Counted from the first letter of the stretch, positions 1-11,170 are shown. The stretch is 64,000 bases of DNA from Symsagittifera roscoffensis (GCF_963678635.1 NC_087064.1:43461159-43525158); one strand, 5' to 3'. Numbers and translations are program-made. Notes: generated from the letters alone by a model not told the origin.

Positions 1-138
1 TATCTTGTGTCTTTTGAAATTTATATAGGTGGTTTTAGCATACTGGTAACGTGGAAACTCTTAGGTATTCAGAGTTTTTATTCAATACTTTTTCCCATTG
101 GGGCTCTGTAGTGTATAAAAGCCAGCTCTCACTTGACC

Positions 139-234
139 ATGAGCTCCAGGTTTACCACGGCTGCAAAAGTATTAAAAGCTTCATTCAATGACACATTTCA
201 GCCAAACCTAGATAGATTTGAAGAAACTACTTAG
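139..234 (+). pseudogene. Short conserved reading frame of tandem unit, copy 1
   Basis: A 31-codon frame beginning MSSRFTTAAKVLKAS. The same peptide start recurs at 3374 and 5792. It lies about 20 bp after a TATA-like box. It is probably the N-terminal piece of the LINE's ORF1 or a separate small exon; no known domain was recognised. This copy ends in TAG after Glu-Thr-Thr, where the other copies read on, so it looks damaged. Being too short for a standard ORF search, it is supported only by its conservation across three units. Confidence 0.4.
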
Positions 235-2100
235 CGTTGATTTGATAGTTTAAAAGGGAAATTTGCCGGGGTAAAAAAAAACAGTTGACATCATTTTATA
301 TGACCTCGGGGAGTTTCTCACTTTAGAATCTTACTTCACTGAAGCCACCAAAAAGACTTTCTACAAACAAAAATATCAGCACTGAGACTTAAGTTGAATA
401 TGCTACCTTGAATAATCATAATCGTAGATTGTTTTCAAATTCCAATCATAAGTAAACGAGCTCTAGATTTGAAAAAAGCGTAGTTTCTGACAAAATGGGT
501 TTAGTTAAAGATATCAAGTTTGTTTCGGCAGAAAATATCCCGCTAGACATGGATTGCTAAGTTCATTTCTATCTATTTGATATATTTTAAGTAATTTTCC
601 AGTTTGCTTGATAAATTTTTACATAAAGACTTTTTTGAATATAATTGCTTGAAGACTTGAATACTCTTATTTCTTTTGTATGACAAGTTTATGTTTGCCT
701 TGATCAAGTTCTGATAATTTAACAAACCAATTTTAGAATTGATTTTTTGTAGAAAACTTTATGCCAAAATTTAAATAATTGTTACTTTCGTTATATTATT
801 GGTGAAAGACTGCTTGAAGTTACTTCAGGTAGTTTTCTATGCATTGTAAATGCAAAATCGTCCAAAGTTTTGTGCTTTGAGTAAACCAAGGTCTTTGTCA
901 ATTGCATACGAACACATCCCAAAGTTTTTCAGATAATGAATTAAGAAAAAAAATTTTTTGGTTCATGCAAAAAATTCATCATAAATTTTCCATTTATGAA
1001 AAAATTTTATCAAAGAAAATTAACGCATTTTTCTGCTCATATGGATTATTTAGAACTGCAGGGTAAAAAATTTTTCCTAATTGGAAAATGTATGATAAGA
1101 AGTTTTGGCCAAAACGGGGAACTTGGATTTATTTTAGAGTGTTTCACGCTGAATGTATTTAATGTAATAAACTAATGAAGGTTCAATTTCATTCTGTTAT
1201 TTGTTTGTCTGAATGACAAAACTTAATTTTTTTTTCATTTGGACTGGGTCCTTTGATTTCCAGAATTTGAATGGCGTATGCATCTTTTAATTGATATATA
1301 CAAAACGCCTTGATCTTATTATCATTCTTTTGTATTTTTTTTCACGAAATTGGTTTCTACATGGGCTGGCTTCTGGTTAAGTCGATGCAGATTTGCTATA
1401 ATTCGTAACTGTCGTCTGTTTTTCTATTTGTTTGTTATTTTTCCAATGCTAGGGTTTTTGTTTCTTACTTTCGAGTTGTTGTTACTCAAATTGGGGTTTT
1501 CTCGGTATTGGTCTGGAAGAAATGGTTGTGGTTGTGTCATTTTTTAATTGTTTATTAGGCGAGCAATTAAAATATTTTTGAAATGCGTGTTTTTTTTCAA
1601 AAAAATTTCATAAGTATTTTTGATTTGACATATAGGTTTCCAATGTTACTGCGTCTCAGAGCTAATGTTATTTGGTCTTTCATTCCAACAGTTAACATTT
1701 GAAGTGTTTCTAGTGTTTGAGTTGATTTGCACGTGCGGTTTTGCTTTGAGAAGAAAAATTAATCTACAAATATTTCTGTTTTGGTTACAATTGCTTTTGT
1801 GCGTCTCAATACCAGATCAAACCAAGCTGACCAGTGAAACTGTACATGTTCGCTTGGAAGACCCGAAAAGAACTTTAAGCAGTAAAGAATTTTGAACTGT
1901 TTGGAGGAAATATTTTGAAAGAACACTCCAATAGACGCCCATTGGTGGACACTTGGGCTGGATTGAAGGCATCCAGATTTAACTGAGCCTTGGAGCGGAT
2001 TGTTGAGCTTGATGAAATCAATCCAACTAGTTTTTTTTCGGAAAAATTTTTAAAAAAATGAAACGAAAAAAGTCTAATAAATTGAATACAAATGTTTTAA

Positions 2101-2290
2101 TACTTGAAAATCCCAAATATTTATGAAAACTTTGCGGAACTGAATGCTATTTTAATTGTCAATCGTGTGACATTTGCAAAACCTGGTTTCACAAGGACTG
2201 TAACAAATTGCCTAAGGAAGTTTTCCAAAATTTAGGCAAAGGTTTATTCTGCAAATGTGAGCGTCTATTCTTCACACTGTCTATTCTTCA
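2101..2290 (+). pseudogene. PHD-finger half of LINE ORF1, copy 1a (frameshifted)
   Basis: After a frameshift near 2150 the sequence encodes CDICKTWFHKDC followed by a Lys-rich stretch and a late Cys. This matches the C-terminal half of a PHD-type zinc finger (CxxC..WFHxxC..C), as found at the N-terminus of ORF1 in many CR1/L2/Jockey-type LINEs. The first Cys pair of a full PHD finger is not visible. No intact frame remains. Confidence 0.55.
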
Positions 2291-2850
2291 CACTAATTTT
2301 TTGGGCCGTATATATTTTTTTTAAAATTTGCATGTTTTTTTATAAATTTTTCTTGAGTATTTTTGATTTGACATATAGGTTTCCAATGTTACTGCGTCTC
2401 AGTTAGAACTAACGTTACTTGTTTTTTCATTCCAATAGTTAACAATTGAAGTGTTCTTAGTGTTTGAGTTGAGTTGCACGCGCGGTTTGCTTTGAAAAGA
2501 AAACTGAATCTAAAAATATTTTTGTTTTGGTTAAAACAGCATTTTTTGCGTCTCAGTACTATACCAGATCAAACCAAGCTGACCAGTGAACATGTGCGCT
2601 TGAGGGGCCCGAAAAAATTTTTAAGCAGTAGTGAATTTTGGACTGGTTGGAGGAAGTATTTTGAAAGAACACTCCAAAAGACCACTATTGGTGGACACTT
2701 GGGCTGGATTGAAGGCATCCAGATTTAACTGAGCCTTGTAGTGGATTGTTGAGCTTAATGAAATCAATCCAACTAGTTTTTTGTCTCGAAAAAATTAAAA
2801 AAAAACGAAACGGAAAACGTCTAATAAGCTGAATACAATTGTTTTAATAC

Positions 2851-3102
2851 TTGAATATCCCAAATATTCATGAAAATTTTTCGGAAATGAATGCGAATTC
2901 GTGTGACATTTGCAAAACCTGGTTTCACGATGACTGTAACATTTTTCCTAAAGAAGTTTTCCAAAATTTAGGCAAAGTAAAAGGTTTATTCTGCAAATGT
3001 GAGGGTCTATTCTTCACAACGTCTATTATTCACACTAATTTTTTGGGCCGTATATTTTTGTGCAACTTCTTGCCTTTTTTCTCAGCTATCAAAAGATCCT
3101 GA
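2851..3102 (+). pseudogene. PHD-finger half of LINE ORF1, copy 1b
   Basis: An 83-codon open stretch containing CDICKTWFHDDC and then a second cluster ending FCKCEG. It is the second copy of the PHD half-finger within unit 1. In animal LINEs this domain sits at the start of ORF1 and is thought to bind nucleic acid or chromatin. The final Cys pair is incomplete and no reverse transcriptase follows before the next unit begins at 3237. I read it as a fragment of an internally deleted LINE copy. Confidence 0.5.
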
Positions 3103-3373
3103 AAATGTTGGTTAAAACGGTTAGTAGTAACTTATTTCAGATTTGTTCAAAAATGCTAGCCTGACTGTGGACAGTTAGAACTTACAGTGATAAAAAATGC
3201 TAGTTGTCGTTGATTAGTAACAGAAACTTTGATATCTATCTTGTGTCTATTAAAATTTAAGTAGATAGTTTTAGCATAGTGGTAACGTGGAAATTCTTAA
3301 GTCGTCAGAGTTTTTAATCATTACTTTCTTTCATGGGGCCTTGTAGTATATAAAAGCTAGCTCTCAATTGACT

Positions 3374-3490
3374 ATGAGCTCCAGGTTTACCATGGCTGCA
3401 AAAGTTTTAAAAGCTTCACTCAATGACATAATTCAACCCAAACCACATTTGAAGAAACTACTAAGCGTTGATTTGATACTTGAAAAATGA
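3374..3490 (+). pseudogene. Short conserved reading frame of tandem unit, copy 2
   Basis: A 38-residue frame beginning MSSRFTMAAKVLKASLND and ending in TGA. It aligns with the frames at 139 and 5792 over about 22 residues, then diverges through a small indel near the codons for Gln-Pro. No domain recognised. It probably belongs to the retroelement rather than to a host gene. Confidence 0.4.
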
Positions 3491-5264
3491 ATTTTTGCGG
3501 GGGTAAAAAAAACAGTTGACCACATTTTAATTGACCTCGGGGAGTTACTTACTCTGGTAGCTCACTTCACTGAAGCCACCAAGACCTCCGACAAACAAAA
3601 TCATCAGCATTGAGACTTAAGTTGAAAATGTACCTTGAATAATCATAATCGTAGATTGTTTCGAGCTTCCAATCATCAGTAAACTAGCTCTAGATTTGAA
3701 TAAAGCGTAGTTTCTAACCCAATAGGTTTAGTTAAATAATTAAAATTTTTCGGCAGAAAATATCTCGCTAAACATGGATTGCTAAGTTCATTTCTATCTA
3801 TTTGATATATTTTAAGTAATCTTCCAGCTTGCCTAATAAGTTTTTGCTTAAAGACTTTTTTAAACGCTGAATATTCTTATTTTTTTTGTATGACAAAATT
3901 TTGTATGCCTTGATCAAGTTCTGATAAATTGAGAAACCAATTTTAATATTTATTAATTTTTGAAAAATTTTTTGCCAAAATTTAATTGTTTGTTACTTTC
4001 GTTGTAACATTTGTGAATGACTGCTCGAAGACAACTCAGTTCGCTTTCTATGCATTGTAAATGCAAAACCTTCAAAAATTATGTGCTTTGAGTACACCAG
4101 GATCTTTGTAACATGAAGAACACAACCTGAAGCTTTTCAGAAATGGAACTTAGAAAAAAGAATTTTGGTTTATGGAAAAAAACTTATTATACAATTTCCA
4201 TTTTTGAAACATAATATCATAGAGAATTAATGCAATTTTCTGCTCATATGGATTGTATGGAACTGCAGGGTAACATTTTTTTCCTACATTGAAATGTATG
4301 ATAAGAAGTTTCGGCCAAAACGGGGAAATTGGATTTATTTTACAGTGTTTCATGCTGAATATATTTAATGTAGTAAACTAAGGAAGGTTCAATTTCATCT
4401 TGTTATTTGTTTGTCTGAAATACATATCTTTGTTTTTTTTTTCATTTTGCCTGGGTCCTTCGATTTTCAAAATATGTATGGCGTGTGCAACATGTATTTG
4501 ATTTATATAAATAGCCTTGATCTTATTGTCATTCTTATGTATTTGTTTTACGAAATCTTTTTCTACATGTGCTGGCTACTGATTACCCCGAGGCAAAAAT
4601 GTAATAATTCGTAACTGTCCTCTGTTTTTCTATGTAATTATTATTTTTCCAATGCCACGGTTTTTGCTTTTAATTTTCGAGTCGTTGTTATTCAAAATGG
4701 GGTTTTCTCAGTATTGGTTTGAAATTTTGGTTGTGTTTGTGTCATTTTTTATCTGTTTATTTGGCTAGCAATTAAGATATTGTTGAAATGCGTGTTTTCT
4801 ATTTGACATTTAGATTTCCAATGTTACTGCGTTTCAAAGAGAACTAATTTTAATTGGTTTTTCTTTCCAACTGTTAACAATTGAAGTGTTTCTAGTGTTT
4901 GAGTTGAAATGCATGTGCAGTTTACTATGAAAAGAAAATGAATCTAAATTATTTTTGTTTTAGAGAAAAATGCTCTTTGCGTCCCAATACTATACCAGAT
5001 CAAACCAAGCTGACCGATGAAACTGTGCGCGTGGGGGGCCTGAGAAGAACTTTACCAAGTAGTAGATTTTTGGACTGATTTGGGGAAATCTTTTGAAAAA
5101 ACACTCCAACAGACCCCAATTGGTGAACACTTGGGCTGGATTGAAGGCATCCAGATTTAACTGAACCTTCGAACGGGTTGTTGAGCTGGGTGAAATCAAT
5201 CCAATGAAATTTTGTTTCGGGAAAAGGCCAAAGGCGGAAAATGTCTAATAAACTGAAAAAATTT

Positions 5265-5568
5265 TTTTTAATACTTGAAGATCCCAAATATCCATGTAGG
5301 CTTTGCGGAAAAAAATGCTATTTCGTGTGACATTTGCAAAAACTGGTTTCACGATGACTGTAAAAAATTGCCTAAGGAATTTTTCCAAAATTTAGGCAAA
5401 TTAAAAGATTTGTTCTGGAAATGTGAGGGTCTATTCTTGACACCGTCTTATGTTCACGCTAATTCTTTCGGCCTTATGTTTTTGTACAAAATCTTGCCTT
5501 TATTTCTCAGTTCTCGAAAGACCCTGAAAATGTTGATTAAAAAACGGATAGTTGTAGATTATTTCTAA
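5265..5568 (+). pseudogene. PHD-finger half of LINE ORF1, copy 2
   Basis: An open stretch of about 97 codons starting at 5275 (a non-AUG codon). It contains CDICKNWFHDDC, a leucine-rich spacer and WKCEG, the second half of a PHD-like zinc finger. It is the best-preserved of the four copies. The frame then runs into non-conserved sequence and stops at 5568, so the rest of ORF1 is missing. Confidence 0.5.
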
Positions 5569-5791
5569 TTTTTTCAAAAATGCTGGCCTGGCTATGGACA
5601 GTCAGAACTTAGAGCGAGAAAAAAACGTTAGTTGTGATTGATTAGTAAAAAATTTTTTAATATCTATCTTGTGTCTTTTGAAAATTATATAGGTGGTTTT
5701 AGCATAGTGGTAACGTGGATATTCTTAGGTCGTCAGAGTTTTTAATCAACAGTTTTTCCCATGGGGCCTTGTAGTGTATAAAAGCTTGGCC

Positions 5792-5911
5792 ATGAGCCCC
5801 AGGTTTACCACGGCTGCAAAAGTCTTAAAGGCTTCACTCAACGACACAATTCAGCCCAACCTAGATACGATTGAAGAAATTTTTTGCGTTGATTTGATAG
5901 TTAAAAATTGA
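5792..5911 (+). pseudogene. Short conserved reading frame of tandem unit, copy 3
   Basis: A 39-residue frame beginning MSPRFTTAAKVLKASLND and ending in TGA at 5909-5911. Differences from the copy at 139 include several third-position changes (GTA/GTC, AAA/AAG, AAT/AAC, CCA/CCC), hinting that the ancestor was translated. No domain recognised. Confidence 0.4.
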
Positions 5912-6022
5912 ATTTTGCCGGGGTAAAAAAACAGTGGACCACATTTCAATTGACTTAGGGGTGTTTTTTACTTTAGTAGATTACTTCCCTGAAGCCACCA
6001 AAAAGACTTTCGAAAAACAAAA

Positions 6023-6188
6023 ATATCAGCACTGACATTGTTTTCAGCTTCCAATTATCAGTAAACGAGCTCTAGATTTGAAAAATAAGCACCGTTTCAA
6101 GCCCAATATCAGCACTGAAATTGTTTTCAGCTTCCAATTATCAGTAAACCAGCTCTAGATTTGAAAAATGAGCACCGTTTCAAGCCCA
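6023..6188 (+). repeat. 83-bp tandem duplication
   Basis: An 83-bp block starting ATATCAGCACTGA is repeated at 6106 with a few substitutions. The block is single-copy in the matching part of units 1 and 2, so this is a local duplication specific to unit 3. Confidence 0.85.
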
Positions 6189-7739
6189 ATAAATTTGGTT
6201 CAATTTTTTTTTTGCGGCAGAAAATATCCCGCTAAACATGGATAGCTAAGTTCATTTCTATCTAATTGTTATATTTTAAATTTTCTCAAGTTTGCTTAAT
6301 AACATTTTTGCTTGTTAACTTTTTCCAAAACTCTGAACACTCTTATTTTTTGTATGACAAGTTTATGGAAGCCTTGATCAACTCTGATAATTTAAAAAAC
6401 CAAATTTTAAATTTACTTTTTGTTGAAAATTTTATGCCAAATTTTAAAAGTTTGTTACTTTTGTTTCAACATTTGTGAAAGACTGCTCGAGGACAATTCA
6501 GATAATTTTCTATGCATTGTAAGTGCAAAATTGTCCAGCATTTTGGTGCTTTGAAAGAACTAACGTCTTTGTCACCTGCGTACAAACACAACCCAATTTT
6601 TTTCAGAAATTGAATTTCGAAAAAGATACTTGGTGTATGGAAAAAACTTATCATACAGTTTCCATTTATGAAAAATGTTATCATAATGATTTAATGCATT
6701 TTGCTGCTCATCTGGATTGTATGGAATTGCAGGTTAAACGTTTTTTCTTTCAGGCAAAATGTATGATAAGAAGTTTAATGTAATAAACTAATAAAGGTTA
6801 TTTTTCATCATTTTGATATTTGTTTGGCTGAATGACATAGTTTTGTTTTCTTTTTCATTTGGCCTGGGTCCTTCGATTATCAAAATCTGTATGGCGTATG
6901 CATCATGTGTTTGATATATATAAAATTGCCTTGATCTTATTATCATTCTTTTGTATTTTTTTCACGAAATTGATTTCTACATGTGCTGGCTACTGATTAT
7001 CCTGATGCAGATTTGCTATAATTCGTAACTAACCTCTGTTTTTCTATGTGTTTGGTTTTTTTACGTGCTAAGGTTTTTATTAATAATTTTCGAGTCGTTG
7101 TTACTCAAATTGGGGTTTTCTCGGTGTTGGTCTGGAAGTTTTGGTTGTGGTTGTGTCATTTTTTATCTGTTTGTTGGGCTAGCAATTAAGATATGTTTGA
7201 AATGCGTTTTTTTTTAAAAAAAATTGTAAATACTTGTGATCTGACATATACGTTTCCACTGTTACTGCGTCTCAGAGAGAACTAATATTACTTGGTCTTT
7301 CATTCCAACAGTTAACAATTGAATTGTTTTTAGCGTTTGAGTTAATTGCTTTGAAAAGAAAAATGGATCTAAAAGTCTTTTTTTTTTGCAAATAAAATTG
7401 CTTTTTTGCCTCCCAATACGATACCAGATCAAACCAAGCTGAACAGTGAAACTGTGCGCTTGGGGGGCCTGAAAAGAACTTCACCCCGTAGAAGAGTTTT
7501 GGACTGGTTTGGATTATTTTGAAGAAACACTCCAACAGACCCCTATTGGTGGACACGTGGGCTGGTTTGAAGGCATTCAGATTTAAATAAGCCTTGGAGT
7601 GGATTATTCTAATTATCATTCGTGTGACAATTGCAAAACTTGGTTGCACGGTGACTGTAACAAAGTGCCTAAGGAAATTTTCCGTAATTTAGGCAAAGTA
7701 AAAGGTTTATTCTGGAAATATTACGAGTGTTTAGACTGA

Positions 7740-8642
7740 AAATTTAAAAATTGATAAATTGAAACAATTTTTTGAGAAAGTTACAAGCGAAATGCAAAAC
7801 GCAAAACAAGCGATCCAAAACCATTTAGCCGATGTCAAATTTTCAAAACAACAGAACAACGACCAAATATTGATAACTCAGAAAAAAAATAGAAAAAAAC
7901 TTTGCATCTTTGAAGCAGTCGTTTAGATCAAGTAACAATTTTTGGTCAATTGCGAGAGATATTAGGTTTTTTTTGCGAAAACATATCAAAATAGAGCAGC
8001 TATCTACATCAGTTAAAAATGCTCACACCCAAAACCAAACTAAAACAAACTCTAGTTTTATTGGAAACAAACTAGTGATATATGGATTAGCAGAAAATAT
8101 ACAGGACGATCAAGTTGAACAAATTGGGAGAGACAGAAATAGTTTGCTGCAAATGTTCAGAGATAGAAGGGAACTCGAAGAAAATATTGTGAGCGACTGT
8201 TTTAGACTTGGTACAGAACAACCATAGAAATCAACCATTTTCTTTTACATTCCAACTCCTTGGCATCATAAACTTATTTTTGTGTCATTGAGAAATCTAT
8301 AGAAGTTCGAATATGTATATCAAGGAATTCATAAATTATGCGGAAAATCAGAGCGACAGGAAAATTCTGAAATATAGATACAATTTGAGATATTTGATGC
8401 AAAAAAATTCAACATTCAAAATAGAGGGTGGAAGCCTTGTTTTTGGCATTTACACAATTGACTGTAACAAAGAGGGTCAATCTGAGTGTGATCGAAATCT
8501 TGGTAAAAGGAAATTCTCCCTCTCGACTACTAAATGGTATATTTTTGTATTTACTTGCAGATCAATTTTAACAATTGAGCGGAAAGTCAAGCTGAACAAT
8601 TACTGCGAATCCATCAATCTGAAATTTGCAAGAATTGAATGA
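7740..8642 (+). pseudogene. LINE ORF1 remnant (coiled-coil plus RRM-like region)
   Basis: The reading frames first encode a Lys/Gln/Glu-rich heptad-like stretch (7745-7900). A block KLVIYGLAENIQDD then runs through to CFRLGTEQP (8066-8227), which resembles the conserved GL.E....D...FRLG core of LINE ORF1 proteins. A later block (8313-8450), YIKEFINYAENQSDRKILK, resembles the ORF1 C-terminus. At least three frameshifts or stops separate these parts. By family knowledge ORF1 coats the LINE RNA as a chaperone. Confidence 0.5.
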
Positions 8643-8739
8643 TTTTTTAGAACTAGACAAAGCCTTTTATTTTGAAACAATGAATTACTTCGATTTAAAA
8701 ATGACTTGCAAAATTCCTCAGATCGATATTTGGAAAGGC

Positions 8740-9902
8740 AAAAGTACCGACGAAAATGTCATACAAAAATACCAGTTTGTGCTCTAATTTTGCAATTTGT
8801 GAGGCTTTGAACGAGTTTTTTGCATCTGTGTAGAAAATAGACAACGAACCATTGAATATTCCTAGCGAAATCATTTTTCCAGGAACTACTTATCAAATAC
8901 TTTCGTTTCGGGAAGCAAAATTCTAAATGAAATCAGTAAATGCACATCAGGAACAACTTTAATTGATGGTATATCTCCCAACACAATAATTTTCGTTTTA
9001 CAGTTCTGTTTGAATGAGTTTGTTGAACTGTTAAATTACATAGTCAGTAACAAACAGCTTTCAGATGTCTGTAAAATAGCACACTTTAAGTCTTTACACA
9101 AAAAAGTTTCTCGCCTGAACATTGAAAATTACAGGCCCATTTCAATACTTCCTGCACTCGTTCTGAATGTGACAAACTTTATATTGTACTGTGATGCTGT
9201 ATACAAAAATTGGAACAAGCAGAATTACTTCTTGCCAAAATTTCAAAATATCTTGGATATACCACATCACCGAAAGGCTTAAAAAGGCAAAAATGCAATT
9301 TAATTACATCAGAAGATCTTCGCCAAACTCACTGAGTAGCTCTGTTTGGGATTCGCTTTTTGAAAATTGCATATTCTCAATAATTTTTTATGCATTTCCA
9401 GTTTGATTTGCGACTGAAAACCAATGTAAGTGATTAGAAAAATTCAACGACGATGCATAAAGTGATGTTACAAAAAACATAAAATGAATGATGATATCAT
9501 GTTTTGTACTTGATATCATGTTTTCTACAATTTCACTGAGTTGTTTTCAAAACGATTTAATTTTGCTGAATTATATTCTGAATAACAATTTGCCGATAAA
9601 ATTTTTTGATTTTTGGACAATCGATAATGGCGCTAATTTTCGAACGGGAAACAAGACGTTTTCGAGACTGCTAATGATAACAAAGAGCAAACTTAGTGAA
9701 AATTTGTTTTATCGTGTCGCAGAAATGTCAAACACCCACGCGAGATCAAACAATTTTGCCTGGCTATGATCCTTTTCAAGAACCTGTAATCTTTAATAAA
9801 AGTTTGAATTTTTTATTGGTTGACAAATTACAAACACTTAAATACTCGATTTATCCAGAGACGTGGTTTGTAAATTTATTTTACTATTTTCGTTATCAAT
9901 GA
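8740..9902 (+). pseudogene. LINE reverse transcriptase remnant
   Basis: A frame near 8795 encodes EALNEFFASV and another near 8920 encodes ILNEISKCTSGTT..DGISP, both typical of the region before LINE reverse-transcriptase block 1. Then 9010-9160 encodes a stretch ending NIENYRPISILPAL, the hallmark NYRPISLLP motif. Positions 9510-9770 encode LNYILNNNLPIKFFDF and a Thr/Arg-rich region, matching the conserved tail downstream of the catalytic core. The palm motifs between are absent. Confidence 0.65.
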
Positions 9903-9999
9903 ATCAGAGCAACTAACCCCCGCCTTGCTGGTTGAATTCAATTTATTTTTTTTAAACTATTTTTTTGTTATTTTTATGATTATTATGATTATAATGCGA

Positions 10000-10036
10000 T
10001 TTTGTGGAGGGTTAGTCTATTTATTTCTCCACAAAA
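10000..10036 (+). other. 3'-terminal hairpin of the LINE
   Basis: A perfect 10-bp stem TTTTGTGGAG (10000-10009) / CTCCACAAAA (10027-10036) with a 17-nt loop, just after the last LINE coding remnant. Many LINEs carry such a 3' stem-loop recognised by their reverse transcriptase at priming. That role is inferred here from position. Confidence 0.45.
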
Positions 10037-10520
10037 CTAGTCTTCGATTATTTATTACAGCACGTTTTCTGCGTTTGTATCCTTTAAAATTGAACTTTTT
10101 TAAATTGAAAGTTTTGCTTCGGATAATTGGACACAAAAAAAAATTCATCTCTGTTTCTAATAACCAATAATCCGAATAAATACAGTTTTCAAGGTCTTGT
10201 TTGAGATTTTGCTTGCACCAGATGAATTGCGACAGGTTCGCGAATTTCATGAAAATTTCTACATTTACTTCTTAGTTCTCAAGAGATCCTGAACTTGATG
10301 TTGAAAACAGTTATTTGGAGATTAATATTACTTCGTTCGAAAATGCTGGCCTTACTGTGGCCGCAGTCAGAACTTACAGCGATTAAAAAGTGTTAGTTGT
10401 GGTTGATTAGTAATACTTTAATATCTATCTTGCGTCTGTTGAAGTAGGTGGTTTTAGCATAGTGGTAAGGTGAACATTTTTAGATCGAGAGATCTGGTAA
10501 CCAATCTTTTTTGCCTTGGG

Positions 10521-10700
10521 GCATTCCCGCACCGAAGTTTTATGATTAAAAATTGTTTATAATGGATTTGTTTTTAAAAAGTTGTTTATAAAAATCGATT
10601 ATCATGGCCAGTTTAAACAATGTAGATGATGTTTAACCCTCCTTGAAAAAAAACCTTTAAAATACATTACAATCGATTAAAATCGATTTTTGTTTTCAAC
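10521..10700 (+). mobile_element. Left-end remnant of an AT-rich TIR element
   Basis: GCATTCCCGCACC at 10521 followed by repeated (T)AATCGATTATAAT-like motifs. It resembles the left end of the larger element at 35934-36872. No right end is visible, so this is a truncated relative. Confidence 0.5.
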
Positions 10701-10859
10701 ATAATGGATTATGTTTTGAACATCAAAATCCACTAATTTTGATGAAATTTTGAAAACAATGACTCTACTTTTGACAACCTTCTGGAAAACTTGAACAAAC
10801 ACGTTCCATTCAAGGCCGGTCGTTATGTAGTAATTTTGAATGGCCAATATGTAGTAATT

Positions 10860-11040
10860 ATCCAAAAAAAAATCCTCAAAAACGGCGTTTTTGACCAGTT
10901 TTTTCAAAACATTTGCCTGGAGCGCTAAAATTTGGTTGAAATACGTTTTTTTTGGTGTTGTGTGAGTGCTCAGAAAACCAAATTGGCCAAACTGAAAAAA
11001 AACGACTAGTTTTTTGAATTTTTTGCAGCCCCCCCCCCCA
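10860..11040 (+). mobile_element. Right-half remnant of the hAT-type MITE family
   Basis: The order of motifs (AAAACGGCGTTTTTG, TGCCTGGAGCGC, TCAGAAAACCAAATTGG, AACGACTAG and then a C-run) parallels the right halves of the elements ending at 19529 and 21827. The diagnostic GATCCGCCCCTG end is missing; a C-rich tract takes its place. Confidence 0.45.
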
Positions 11041-11170
11041 CCGTCCAGCCCCCCACACATCCCCCTTACGTCCACCCTAAGCCATATCCCATATCCCCCT
11101 CCTTCGTTCTCCCCATCTCCCCCTCCATCCCTGCATTTAAACCCAAACCACCCCCCTTTTCACGCGTGTA
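11029..11170 (+). repeat. C-rich polypyrimidine tract
   Basis: About 140 bp made almost wholly of C and T with some A on the plus strand, including a run of 12 or more C at the left. The minus strand is correspondingly G-rich and could form G-quadruplexes. No coding function is supported; the proline-rich frame across it is a by-product of composition. Confidence 0.8.

Larger units (their letters stand above)
1621..3102 (+). repeat. Internal tandem duplication (period ~743 bp) carrying the PHD half-finger
   Basis: The segment starting TGATTTGACATATAGGTTTCC at 1621 starts again at 2364. Both copies run through a run of shared landmarks (a GACCAGTGAA motif, a region ending in ATCCAACTAG) into a half-PHD-finger sequence. 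The two copies have separate indels, so the duplication is old. Units 2 and 3 carry this segment once, so the duplication is specific to unit 1. Confidence 0.7.
1..3236 (+). repeat. Tandem unit 1 of a LINE-related repeat
   Basis: First of at least four head-to-tail diverged copies of one unit; the others start at 3237, 5665 and 10426, with a remnant at 17685. The unit opens with TATCTTGTGTC, then a tRNA-like A-box (TAGCATACTGG, 36-46), a TATA-like box (114-120) and a short conserved reading frame from 139. A long AT-rich non-coding stretch follows, then a region ending in half a PHD finger. This copy also has an internal duplication of its PHD-bearing end (period about 743 bp). It is probably the 5' part of a non-LTR retrotransposon, because unit 3 continues into LINE ORF1. 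Similarity was judged by eye. Confidence 0.75.
3237..5664 (+). repeat. Tandem unit 2 of the LINE-related repeat
   Basis: Starts with the same TATCTTGTGTC block, an A-box-like TAGCATAGTGG (3272-3282) and a TATA-like TATAAAA (3349-3355). A short conserved frame (3374-3490), the same AT-rich body and one PHD half-finger near 5265-5470 follow. It is about 2.4 kb long and goes directly into unit 3. It lacks the reverse-transcriptase part seen in unit 3, as expected of an internally deleted derivative. Confidence 0.75.
7610..10040 (+). mobile_element. Degenerate non-LTR retrotransposon (CR1/L2/Jockey-like LINE)
   Basis: Scattered, frameshifted LINE remnants lie in the expected order. They are a PHD half-finger (about 7620-7735), a coiled-coil (7745-7900), an ORF1 nucleic-acid-binding region (8040-8640), N-terminal reverse-transcriptase blocks (8800-9250) and the C-terminal tail after reverse transcriptase (9510-9900). 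A 3' hairpin follows at 10000-10036. The endonuclease and the catalytic YxDD part of the reverse transcriptase were not found, so a large internal deletion is likely. The element is dead. The clade is inferred from domain order only. Confidence 0.65.
5665..10425 (+). repeat. Tandem unit 3, containing the longer LINE copy
   Basis: Starts like the other units (A-box-like motif 5700-5710, TATAAAA 5777-5783, short frame 5792-5911) but is about 4.8 kb long. After the PHD half-finger at about 7620 it continues into coiled-coil, ORF1 and reverse-transcriptase remnants. It rejoins the shared unit end near 10262. Relative to unit 2, about 2.5 kb is extra. Unit 3 therefore looks closest to the parent element, with units 1 and 2 as internal-deletion products. 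Confidence 0.7.

Noticed and set aside
31-110. A genuine tRNA gene at the start of the tandem unit
   Set aside because: The A-box is good, but no paired acceptor stem, clear T-arm or B-box could be folded by eye.
114-120. TATA-like box as promoter of the short frame at 139
   Set aside because: A normal start site 25-30 bp downstream would fall at or after the AUG, so it cannot simply drive that frame.
7272-7649. 125-codon minus-strand frame
   Set aside because: Shadow of the plus-strand repeat; similar antisense frames occur at the same place in the other units (for example 5000-5287) because the repeat itself is similar.
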